64,000 nt of DNA. It comes from Bursaphelenchus xylophilus (Eukaryota; Nematoda; Chromadorea; Rhabditida; Aphelenchoididae). Location of the stretch: contig CAJFCV020000006.1 of the NCBI GenBank assembly GCA_904066235.2, forward strand, positions 5,766,001-5,830,000, read 5' to 3'. Position numbers and translations under genes: made by a program. Numbering within the stretch: position 1 is the first letter of the stretch; each line of letters starts with the position of its first letter. Of this stretch, positions 47,032 through 58,800 are shown one piece after another. The notes under the pieces are model-generated. The model was not told the origin of the DNA. It did not search any database and worked only from the letters and a program-made list of their open reading frames with translations.

Positions 47032-48539
47032 CTCCGCCGATTTAATTTGGACCAGTCTGAAACTTGAAAACGGTTATAGATATGAACTCCATTCCTTCAA
47101 CAAGTTTGATCACCAGTCGACTCTATGTTCAACTGTAGCAAAATATTTCCTCTGCCTTGAGGCACAAGAAAAATATTCGGATTTTTAAATTTTTGCTGTC
47201 GAAAAAGTTTGGACCAGGGCAACAAAAATTTGCATTTCTTAATCACTAGGAGGGGTGAAACCATGATAACTTGTGAAAATAATTGTGATTCCCTGCTGAT
47301 TCTAACGAGCAGGGAATTCCGAGATCAGCTCTGTGTTTAAGGCCCTGAGGGCAATTTTTAAGAAAATTCCCAAAATTCCAGAAATTTTTCGCCCTAGCGC
47401 TTGAGTAAGAAGCGTAAATCGTCTTAAATTAGTTTCAGTGCAACCACAGTATAGTGTACATGTAATTGGATGACGTTATAAAACAGTTTTACATCCAAAA
47501 TTTTTTGTTCTTGGAGGATATGTGACTTTGAAACCTGGGTTGGCGATAATTTTGAGGCCACTGCGCTCAAACAACTGCTAAATCATACAGCGTTTTGCGT
47601 GGGACGTATGAGGGGCATGCCAAACTTTCCTTCTGTGTCAAAACAATATCCGATTTACACGCGACAAATGCACAATAGACCGAACACTTTGATAAAAAAA
47701 GTTTTCGTTGGCCCAGTCGAAACATGTTGAGAAAAAACAATTTAATGTGCATCAAATTTAGTTCTATCAAGTCTGGCTAGCACCTCATAGCGGAATAAAC
47801 GTATAATATACATATAGGAACATCTTTTTTTCACTTTCGAAAACTTTTAAGTAAGTACCCTCTTCTTAAATTTTTTTATCAAAGTTTTCGGTCTATTGTG
47901 CATTTGTCGCGTGTAAATCGGATATTGTTTTGACACAGAAGGAAAGTGTGGCATGCCCCTCATACGTCCCACGCGAAACGCTGCATGATTTAGCAGTTGT
48001 TTGAGCGCAGTGGCCTCACAATTATCGCCAACCCAGGTTTTAAAGTCACATATCCTCCAAGAACAAAAAATTTTGGATGTAAAACTGTTTTATAACGTCA
48101 TCCAATTACATGTACACTATACTGTGGTTGCACTGAAACTAATTTAAGACGATTTACGCTTCTTACTCAAGCGCTAGGGCGAAAAATTTCTGGAATTTTG
48201 GGAATTTTCTTAAAAATTGCCCTCAGGGCCTTAAACACAGAGCTGATCTCGGAATTCCCTGCTCGTTAGAATCAGCAGGGAATCACAATTATTTTCACAA
48301 GTTATCATGGTTTCACCCCTCCTAGTGATTAAGAAATGCAAATTTTTGTTGCCCTGGTCCAAACTTTTTCGACAGCAAAAATTTAAAAATCCGAATATTT
48401 TTCTTGTGCCTCAAGGCAGAGGAAATATTTTGCTACAGTTGAACATAGAGCCGACTGGTGATCAAACTTGTTGAAGGAATGGAGTTCATATCTATAACCG
48501 TTTTCAAGTTTCAGACTGGTCCAAATTAAATCGGCGGAG
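47032..48539. mobile_element. Fold-back DNA transposon C, TA target
   Basis: A 1,508-bp element starts CTCCGCCGATTTAATTTGG and ends with the complement, flanked by TA (47030-47031, 48540-48541). The arms are about 680 bp and nearly identical, with a loop of about 130 bp; there is no transposase. A TTTGGACCAG motif occurs twice per arm, about 172 bp apart (47046 and 47218), as in elements A and B. The arms also carry GGCCCTGAGGGCA (47341 and its complement at 48228). It begins 93 bases after the cyclase 2 stop codon, so it probably lies in that gene's 3' UTR. Confidence 0.9.
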
Positions 48540-48541
48540 TA

Positions 48542-51500
48542 TAGTATATAAGAGACGTGGATGGTGGGGGATTTGCTTACAGAATTATATATTTTTCCGA
48601 TCTTATCTACAATTAGAGTTAAGACGGTGGCGGTATCCTTTTTGAATAAAAATGAAATGTTCGCTTCAGAAGGAATTTTTTGCGCTCAAGTCATCCCAAT
48701 TTAAGATTCGTGTCAATCAACGCCGGCTAGCCCCGGGTCGAGGGTTTGCCAAAGGCGAGACCGAATTTCACACTTTTTTCGCTAAAGGGAATACAGCGCT
48801 TACTTCTTCCTCTAATCCTCGAGTTTTGTCATCGTGAAAGTCGCTTAAACGATTGTATTATAAGACGATTATGGGTCCGCTGACCTTGATATGTCCGCCT
48901 CTGGAGTCTGATTTATGGATTTAGACTCTTCGGAGATGGTTTTTATTGAGGGTACTGACGTGATTACGTAACGGCGGATTGATTAATTTGAGGGAAATGT
49001 GGACGGAAAAGGTCATTTGGAATTGGGAGGAAATTTTATTTTTTGACCTTTATAATAAGGTCTCTTTTTTGTCTATTCCCTTAGCAACCATCCTCTTATT
49101 TGGTTCAAGTATCTGTCCTACTTCCCAATTCCAACATCCCCCTTCCCGTACGGTATCATTTTGCATCACATTCTCGAGTCCATTCCTCTTTTTACGTGCC
49201 CTTTCCTCAGCCCATAAAAGTTAATGTTGGCTGGGGTCAGTCGAAGAATATCTTCCCCGTCTCCTGAGGCATGTGCAATAACAAAACAGAGCAACAGAAA
49301 CACCTGGGCCTTCGGAACAGTTGTGGTAGATTAATGTTATCAATTTGTTCACCTCAAACACCTTTTCTTTTCCGATTCGAATCAAAATTTTGCCGAAAAG
49401 ATTTAGATGGAAGATTTGCATAGAAATAAGAGCCGTTTTTGGAGTCCCCAGGTTTGTTTGAACTTTGATTTGGATGAGAAGTGGTTATAGCTGCAGAGAA
49501 AAGGCTCACAAATAAGCTTTGGGTCTTCTGAATAAGTCCAAGTTCTTTCCGAATTTCGATTCCAAAGTCTCGGTTCTTATACAAATTCCTTTTCCCGCAG
49601 CCCTTTTTGGCCCGAAGGCTCGGCTTACAACTTCTTGAGCTCGTTTTCCCAGGTCAGCCCTGAGGGCTTGGTGTCCCGCTCACCCATAATTGGGCTGATT
49701 TCCCCCTTTCGCCGCAGGGCCTTGGAAATTCAACACTGCGCGCATTTCCAAACACGACGCAATTCCTTTTTTGGGGCGCTTTAGGTATTCATTGGGTATT
49801 TATGGGGATAAAAACTTTGTCCTAATCGGACTTGAAAGGCTCTCTCCCCCGTTTTATGAGTTTTCTCCCATTTCTAAGTGAATGTCCGATCCGGGAAAGC
49901 GGAGAATTGGGGCCAGATCATTCTCAGAGTCGCCTCTATTTACAGGCGACGTGGTCTGATATGATTTTTAAGGTCAAAGGATATCCGAAGTTATCGGAGG
50001 GAGGGGTTTGCTCATAAACGGAGAGGGTAATGGCTCATAAAGGCAGTCAATTACTCACCTGAAAGCGGAATTTTGATGACGCAACCTTTAATTTTGCTTT
50101 GCAAATGTAAAACACTTCTGCTTTTACAAACTGACACTTGTTAAAAGAGCATCGTTGTCTGAATTTTTCGAAAATTTTGATGAAAATTTTATTTCCCAAT
50201 TTTAAAATTGCACCATGAATTCCGTTTTGAATTCAGGATGTGGGTTTTATTTTTATTTTTATTTGCTCTGAAGAGAATAATAAAAAAAGTGCGCAATTAG
50301 AATGTAAACGCCTTAGGGGATTAGGCCCAATCAAAACAATTGAGACGGAGGCATCGGATGGATGACATTATGAACAGCGCGCTGATTCCTCCGATTCTCT
50401 GCACAAACACCCGTTTAATTAGGCCGTTCCGGGCCGAGAAAATGGCCAAGGGCAATCAGGCGAGTCCATTCCATTCCAAGAGCCCCATCTAATTTCATAA
50501 ATGTTGTCAGAGAATTCGAATTGCTTGTCAAAATGTGTTTGCCGGAGGGATTTGTGGGCAATTCAGGTCTTTTTTCTGACAAACAATTTACAGCCAACAC
50601 TTGTGGAATTACTAGGCCCGGCGGCATGGCCACTTTTTATATTGTACTATAAACAAGGACTTTTAAAAAGATTATTTTTTATATTATTTTTGAAATTTCT
50701 TTATTCGCATTAAATTGGCCTTGATTGAGATACCGAGTCAGATGTCCGTAGACTGACATGTTGTTGTGTCGTCTTCCCATCTGTTTTATATACGTCCGGA
50801 GTCTATATTCGATAAGATGCAGGGGCCTCAAATCCGGTTCCTTTTTTTGGGCGTTCGCGCGGCGGAAATCAGATCATCGCAGAGATTGAGGGTTCATATC
50901 AGAGTGTCATAAGAAGCAAAGGGAGGTCTCAGTAATGTTTCCAAGGCTCGGGGATATTATTTTAGACTAGAGTGGACACTAGGAATGCTTTGGGAATAAA
51001 ATTGACATTGTTTGCTGGCTTACTTCTAATACAGCAGATTAAATTATTTAAATTCCACTATAACACACAGCCTAACTCTCTTTACCCTCGGGTTTCCTCT
51101 AATATCACCCTAATAATCGAAGGAGTTGATCGCCCGATATCCGATGTCGATCCATCATCTCGCGTTTTCTTTATTTCCCCATCTTTGGAATTGTTTCAGA
51201 ACACCCGTTTCCAAGGTCCCCGGTCCTATGGAATCTGGCCGTGGAGTGCCCTGAGGCGGTGCTCTTCTGACCCACGCATAAGTTAGAGAGAGAGTACAGG
51301 TAAGTGGAATGTGTTTTCCCTTTCAAATGTTTTATGATTTTCCGGTACAGTGATTGCAATAAAACCTCGGAGGAAACGAGTCCTCGACTACCCAAGCCCC
51401 CAGATTTGCCTCAACAAATCCGTCGCTTCGGTGGACTCTTTTCCCTCTCCCATTTATACAATACCTACCTACCTACCTACGAGCGAGTGCTTTTTACTAC

Positions 51501-51590
51501 GGTTTGGAAGTTGACAACATTGGAAAGCGTTACATCCGTTGGCTGAAATATCATTATCTTGTCCTTCGGAACCCGTCCTTTGTGTTTAGG
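48542..51590. other. About 3 kb non-coding stretch
   Basis: No exon chain can be supported. AP-2-like palindromes occur at 49657 (GCCCTGAGGGC) and 51248 (GCCCTGAGGC). By position it is the 5' regulatory region of the gene that starts at 51591. Confidence 0.5.
49657..49667. promoter_or_regulatory. AP-2-like palindrome GCCCTGAGGGC
   Basis: Identical to the core at 4204. It lies 1.9 kb upstream of the 51591 gene. Assignment is by motif only. Confidence 0.3.
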
Positions 51591-54500
51591 ATGTCCACGA
51601 CCTTTTTTCGACGTCGTAAGTTTCGATTTTCGATCAATTCTTTCCTCTGGCGTTTTATCGGATTACCAGAATTTGATATGGTAAACGCGCTTCTGCCCGG
51701 AGGCATTCAAGTTTTTGTGATTTCTTGTCTTAATCCGATTCCGGGACACCAAAAGGCAAGGGGGACACTGGCCCGTCTCTCTCCCATATTATACATTTCA
51801 TTCCACTCAACGTTCCCCACTTTACAAAAGACCACCAGTTGCAGGCTGACATTGCCTGAGGCGTTGTGACAAACGACTTGTTTTTTCCCATCTTTTCCAC
51901 GTCCAAAACTTTGCGCCCTTAGGGATTAGTGAGGCCGAGCGATGGGTTTATGCCTCTACTGATAAGATGGAGCTGTTGCTTTGCGTTCTGTAATAGGCAA
52001 TGGTCGTGACTTCCTTTGTGTACCGTTTACAGCCATCATGGATTCTCGCGTTTCCCGGTGATTCCTTTGTTTTCGTAAGAGCTTTGCTGGACACTAGCCT
52101 AGCCTTTTTTGGTCTCCTTCTTGGCTTCGGAACTCCCGCCTCGGTATTGTTCCCCTGAGGGCGTTGGGGCCTGCCGATTGTTGCACTCACCCCGAGCGGA
52201 AGCAACTTCTTTTTTTATCCTCCAAAGGTGTTGTGGCACGACGGATCCCCCGGTACGGTAGCCTTTCACTGGAACAAGTGAGCCCCTTTTTAGCATGCCT
52301 GTGTCCGTAATCTTGTGCCATTGTTCTAGGAAGTTAGATTCTTTTTATTTCGGTCCCTTCAATTGAGTGCCGTCCCCTGTTCCCGGGGGACATTCAAAGG
52401 CACAGCAGGCTCTTCAGACTTCGATTATACGATGTCATCCGACGTCAGTCGACGATTGCCTAAGGGTTTGTTTGAGCAGAAACCGAAATCCCCGGATCCC
52501 CTAAAGGCATCCGACTCTCGACCTCTCGAGATCACTCCAGCGGTGTTGAATTGCGCGAAACAAACAAACCCTTTCCCTCTCCTTCCCCATTCCTCAACAG
52601 GTCCGAGAACCGGTCAATCGAATGCTCGTATTCTCCATTTGCAGCGGGAGATCACCTTGGCCAAGGACGGATTGGCCATGGATTATATGGCCTTTTAATT
52701 AAGGCCTTCTTTGTCCTTTTTGATACACCGCAATGCGCGTTCATTTGTCGCGTTCCACTTGTGGGTGAATTCAAGGTCGGTCGATTGTATTCTCAGATAT
52801 TCCGAGTTGTCTTTGTTATGATTACACTTGAGAGTTCCTTGCCCGTCTTTCATCGGCGCCGCGGATTTGCCGAATCCAGGCCTTTTGTCATTTTCATGCG
52901 GAATTCTTTTACTGACCAGCGGTCCAGAAGTTTCAGATTTTTGGAGTGAAAGTTCCGAAAAAAAAATAATTTTTCTCCGATTCCCTCAGGGCGCGCAATT
53001 AAAGCCTGGTTGCGCAACCGCCTTCTCTCTTCCGGAAATGTATTTATTAACGTTGGGATAAATTTATGGTTAGAGGGAGTAATGGAATGGCTTCGAGTCA
53101 TTAATGCCTCAGGGCCTGAGGTGATTGGAGGGGAAACATGGCGTCTTGATTACTTTATTCCCTTTATTTAGCATTTCTTATACGTTACCGTGCTTTTTTT
53201 AAACATTTTTCGGAAGAATCCAGTAATTTAGTCATCTCCAGTTGAGTCTATTACATAAACCCTTTGTTTGACCGTTTGAGGAAACAATTTGGCTTTAAGG
53301 CCTCCGGAAAGAGTTCTTTTCTCAAGATATCTCCAAAATCCGCGCACTCATCCATCCGAGAATGTCATCGGCACTCAATTTGTCGCCAATCTGGATCCAA
53401 TTCGATCGGCATTATGTGTCGGACTAATAAGTGGGCACCTCATTAGCGTCCCCCCTCCTTTTCTCGGGCCGTGTCTTGGCCACATCCGGAGGCCAAATTG
53501 AAAGCCTTCGAATTCCTCGCGTGGACACTCGGGCGGGCCTCTGTTTAACTCAATTTGGAGCGCATTTGCATATTCTTGGATAAGGCCCGAAAAGTGGCTC
53601 ATTCCAGGGCTGCCCCAAAAAAGTTTTGTCGCACAAAGATTGGATCTGACGAGCGGAAAGGGGCGCGCGAATGACACGACACGGGATCGCGGATGACACG
53701 GCTATCATCGGCGATCCGGCAGTTTGTCGTGTCCTCCAAAGTTTTGTTTATTCGCTCCAAAAAAACTCTCCACGGGCCTGTTTATTCGATTATTCGTAAG
53801 AGATAAGCAAAAAAGAGCCCGCGTTTGCTGTTGTTTTTGGTCAGCAAATTCCTGCAATTCCCTTTCGTATTACGCAATCCACCTTTTTCGGAAGGGGTTA
53901 TCGCCTGCGGGGCTGATTGTTTTTTATTTGCACTGGATTCGTCGATGTGATTACCCGGTCATACAACATTAGATCCGTAATCCAAGATATCCGCGCGACT
54001 TTTACTTTTGTCCCGCATTTCCTCAGCATCTTGTGAACCTATGGTTCTCCCCGTAATTTCTTTGGAATGTATGACTTTTACTCCTTATTTATTCCCTGGA
54101 TGATTGCTTAATGTTTCCGTTACAGTATCCCGTCGACGTCGTCCCAAAGCACGTCGTGCAGTGTGTCGGAACGTGTTCGAAGAGGAAGAAGAAGAGCTTC
54201 CCATCACTTATCCGGACCTTCATCCTCGACGCAAGAAAGAAGGAGTCATGCAGAAACTCTCGAATTGGTTGGGAGATCATCTCCGGAAGAGTAAACGAGA
54301 CCCTGAGCCCAAACGCCCTCAGGTCTTGGGTCCCACGGAATGCGGATCTCTGCCTCGACCTAGCGATATCCGAGTCTACGGTAACCAACGACCTTTGTTG
54401 GGGAGTGCCAGAGAGGTCAAGCGACGGGTGAGGAGATTTTACATCACTTTCGATTCCTATGGCACCTATATGTTTGGTTTCCGTAACTCATGTTACACAT

Positions 54501-55598
54501 AGCAAGAGCTCTGCACTTTGTGCTGTAAATGTTATGTGCCCTTTTATGCTTTGGTTATGACCTTTAAAAGCGCACTTAATTCGTATATATATTTATATTG
54601 TTTTCCATGACCAGTGATGTATTATTCCAGGCGATCTGTACGAATCCTTGGTTTGTTCCCGAAGAAGAGATGAACTCCTCGTTTATGTCGGATGCCCTCG
54701 ATTCCTCTTATTGTTCCACTCTTTCTCGAATGACAAAAGACGAAGCCCTTCGTATAAATACTATGGCGGGCTCGGCTTGTTCTTCTGGATATGCCAGTCA
54801 GGACAGTAGCCCAGAATGTTCAGTCCATCAACCCAGTTGGCAGCCGTCAACTCAGATCATGAGAAGGGGAAATCTTGTGGATAAGGCGGTGGAATGTGGA
54901 TATCAAGATATCAAGACGCCTCTAGTCCGGGAAGATGACTACGATCATATTTACCATGAGCTGGACACCCAGAAGAGACAACCTTTTATGTCATTCCTCG
55001 ATTTCCATCCCGATCTTCAAGCAATCGACTCCTGTTATTCTGGATCCGATGAGTTGGCCTGTTCTTCGATGGCCTCTTCTCGTCCCGAATCCCCGATTTA
55101 TGCAATTCCTTATTCTTCTGCCGCTGAATCTCATTGTGGATCTATTGAATATGCTGATGATTCTGATGGTTATATGGAGTTGATGCAACGGCATGAAGAT
55201 ACGATGGGACCGAGTTACCGTCAGCTCAAGAGATATCCGGGTTCAGCGTTCAGTCCAGTCCGACCGGAACCCCGATTCCACGCTCCGCCCCCTCCTCCGG
55301 CTGAGCCCACAACATGTCTGGAGATGTTGGACAAACAAATCGCCGACTTAAAAGTAAGTCGAGCTGTTTTATAAACATATCATAAAAAGCTGGTGTAATA
55401 TTCATCACAAATAGCCAATAACAACGTATCTATTTATAATTGTTCCAGGAAAAGACCCTACTCGTAAGTCGACTGGTCGAATCGGCGAAGGAACGCCGTG
55501 AACTTCGGGGATGCGCCCGCTTACTGTGCATGGAACATATACAACATCTGAGGAATATGCGATGGTATGTTGAGAACGGCTTCGAACTCAAGCTGTGA
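51591..55598 (+). CDS. Unrecognised 399-aa protein, basic N terminus, Ser/Pro-rich
   Basis: Four exons (51591-51615, 54126-54427, 54631-55353, 55449-55598) join in phase to exactly 400 codons. The tiny first exon codes MSTTFFRR. It follows an acceptor-like TGTTTAG by one base and has a perfect donor GTAAGT, and its phase matches the next exon; it is still an inference. The N terminus is strongly basic (RRRRPKARRA), followed by a run of Glu and KLSNWLGDHLRKSKRD. The middle is Ser-rich, with SACSSGYASQDSSPE and several Tyr in acidic context (DDYDHIYHEL, SIEYADDSDGY) that could be phosphorylated. A PPPPP run precedes a C-terminal predicted coiled segment (LDKQIADLKEKTLLVSRLVE). I see no catalytic motif. 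The composition suggests an adaptor or cytoskeletal scaffold, but I do not assign a function. Confidence 0.78.
51616..54125. other. 2.5-kb intron with AP-2-like motifs
   Basis: This first intron of the 399-aa protein gene is about 50 times longer than most introns here. It has CCCCTGAGGGC (52152), CCCTCAGGGC (52983) and GCCTCAGGGC (53106). No nested gene is supported. Confidence 0.45.
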
Positions 55599-55808
55599 AT
55601 CCACAAATTTCCATAGTGATCTACGTGTTCAACTAAGTCAACAGACATCTATTCAATCACAGACTCCTTATTTTGTGTTATACATGATCGAAGTAGTCTG
55701 TTTTTGAGAATATTTCCCTCATCCCCAAGCCCGGTATCACTTTCGACTAGCGCTTTAACCAGTACCGTATACCTATTATTTAACTACTGCCGTGATCTGT
55801 GAAGAGCA

Positions 55809-55844
55809 AATAAACTTAACCTACCATATAAGTTTAGAAAAATA
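55809..55844 (+). terminator. Poly(A) signals of the 399-aa protein gene
   Basis: AATAAA occurs at 55809-55814 and again at 55839-55844, 211 and 241 bases after the stop codon. The convergent gene's own signal is 12 bases farther on. Confidence 0.5.
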
Positions 55845-55855
55845 AACATGACTTC

Positions 55856-55861
55856 TTTATT
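55856..55861 (-). terminator. Poly(A) signal of the RhoGEF gene
   Basis: AATAAA on the - strand, 32 bases after the stop codon at 55893. The two convergent genes end within about 50 bp of each other. Confidence 0.5.
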
Positions 55862-55892
55862 TTCTTCAACTCAACAAAACAAGGTAATACTC

Positions 55893-58800
55893 TTAAATAG
55901 ACATGGCCAAGGTGACGAGAGCGAGGCGTTTTTCGAGATTCGTGGGAGGCTGAGGTCGGGGTCGTTGTCTGAAAGTGTCAAGCCACAATGATTTTGTGGC
56001 GGGGTCCACACAAGAGAAGATGTAATCACGCTTGGGACCCGATAATTTGAAACTGTTACGTAGTGTGGAGCTGGTCAGGACATCTGCAATAAAATTACAT
56101 TGACTTTTTAAACTAGCAAATTTGATATGAAACTCTATGCAAATTTTTTAACATACCTTTACCATCCGGAATATCCACTACATTTGTACATTGTAGCGAC
56201 ATTCTCTCCTTGAAGACCAAAGAATTCTTTTTTAAAACATCTTTCTTGCACAGAACTATTGACTGGTCAAACATGTACACATGCACTGCCTTCGACCATT
56301 GTACCATGTTGTTTACTATGGCCTTGCATTGCAACTCTCCGCTTATCAATATCCTATGGTTGTTATCTATCAAATCTGGACCCTAAAACAATATAAAAAG
56401 TTAATCCGTAATAACAAAGTCAGGTAAAATAATGCTGTAAAAGCACTTACCCTGAATCCATGAACGTTTTTCTGCCAGAGAACGATCTTCTGAATGGCGT
56501 CGATTCTTCGTTTGGCATCATTTACATGAGAAGCCATCGCTTTCATTGTTCGATGAGCCTGTTCCAATGGATATCTGTCTGGATGAGTGGCTGGAGTGGC
56601 CTTTAAAAGTTCGTATAGTTGCAGGGGATATCTGCATATCCTCTGGACAGGGGTTAAAAGAAATCCTTCCAAGGACAACTTGGCCATTCCGCGGAGAAGA
56701 CGACAGGCCTAAAATAAAACGATTTATAAATTAACTGGATTAATTCAAGATCTAATCTCATAATTAAACCAAAATTAAACACTAACCTCAAAGAAATGAT
56801 GATACTGTGGCTGTTGTTCCAATAATTCCAACTCATTACAACTGATAGGTCGATTGTTACAGTACTCCGTATAAGTCGCGAAATTGTGACTCTAAAAGGA
56901 AACAGCGATTCATTAAACAGATAATGAACCCACATTCCTGAGGAAAGCATTAGCAACACACGAACTCTCAGGCGCCTTCTGATTGAACGCGATCTCGAGG
57001 TCACGCAAAAGTTTGTGATGTAACAATGAGATCTGCTCGATATTCGAGAAGATCTTTCGAATTCTCTCCTCGTTGAACATCTCCTTCCGACGACGACATT
57101 GTTCCACAAACCCCTGAAAACAAAAAAAAGTTTGTAATTAAATCATCGAAATTAGCGATTAAACACAAAATCTACAATAACATGAACTTTTACTTAAGGT
57201 ACACTAAAAAAGCTTACATGTACAAGATTGTCGAGTAATTTGACATAGTCTCTCTCAGTGTCCATCAATTCCTCGACCACCCTTCTCCTCAGAATCCTCA
57301 TTTTCTTTGGATATTCATCAATCGAGTCTACATTGCTGATATCACTAAATCGATCCATTTGACACTTTCTAACTCTGACATAATTTGATGGAAACCATCC
57401 GACCTTCCCATTACAGGAGCCATACCACATCCTGGAGTTGGAAGTGGAATCCAAAACTGTTACAACGTCGCCCAGTTGGAAGGGCAGTTCCTCCGTCAAC
57501 ATGGCCACATGGTCCCATAATGCCTCGGCCAACAAAAGACCCTAAAGATTTGAATTACCGTATTTTAACAGCCGTATTTTAACTCTGTACATAGCAAAAA
57601 AGTAAGATAAAAATTACCGAGTTCTCCTCATGAACACTACTGATTGAACTACTAGTGGTCGCACTGGAATTACTGTGAGTCGAGCTTCGAATCCCCGAAT
57701 CATGTGAACTCCGACCGGCCTCCGAATCGATGCTGAATCGATCAGCCCGACTCAAATGTGGTTTATCGTCTTCTGAATCTTCAGCATTTGATATCCTTGC
57801 CGGAATCTGATGCAGAGGTTGAGATCTGGCCCGTCTTTCTCTAACTTGATGAGCATAACTCCGAATTAGACTTCTCGGAGGGTACTGTGTGGAGGAATTC
57901 TGAAGAAAATTGAATAAAATTATTTCGATGGTATTAATTCCAACTACAAAAACTGCTTACATTACTCTGACTGTTGGGGTACTTGACCGGCCGTTGGACC
58001 GGTGTGATTCCAGCACGTCTCTTGAGCATGTTCAGACGCTCCTCGGCTTCGATATCATCACTGTCGCAGCACTGCAAAACAAAGCGTCGATTCGCTCCGA
58101 TTAAATGACCCCAAAATGTAACTTAATCTACTCCGAAACAATGCAAAGTGCTAAGCGGTTTTCGCAACACAAAAAACAAAAAAGCGGAATCCGCAGTGGG
58201 GCGAGCGACAAGTCGCGCGCGGCCATGATCGATAGCCGAAGGGCTCGGGAGCCGATGAAATACCTCCCTTCCCTTCCCCCACCCATGACTGATTGAGGTG
58301 AACAAGGAGAAAGAGAAGGGAAAGACCGCAAACAAGACTTCAGGGACATCTCCTCACACATCGGACGGTTACAACGCGCATGACTAGATCTTGAAGAGAA
58401 GCTGGACTTATAAAGAATATATTAGGATCTGAAGGGATTGTTGCGACGAAAAGGAAGTGCGGCTATTATGAGTGGGAGATATGACGGGCGAAAGTGGACG
58501 ACATACACGTGACGGAGAGAATGCTCAATCATTTGTTGCCTCAGGGAAACAGTAGAAGAAACGGAACAGGGTAAGCGAATATTAAAAGCCAAGTAAAGAG
58601 AAAACAAGGAACAGTAAAGAAACTGACCGAGCAACACTCATGGAGATAGTAACTACTCTCCGAATACACTTCCATCCACCATATATCAGCCATTCGAAGA
58701 CTCAAGACCCCGAAACCGATGTGCTATATACTTTTGGAGTCAAGGTCACACCAATAATCCAAGATCGTGCCAAAACAATGTCTGTCAGAGATGAGTAACT

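Noticed and set aside
51463..51481. CCTA microsatellite of about four units
   Set aside because: Too short to be more than a chance simple repeat.
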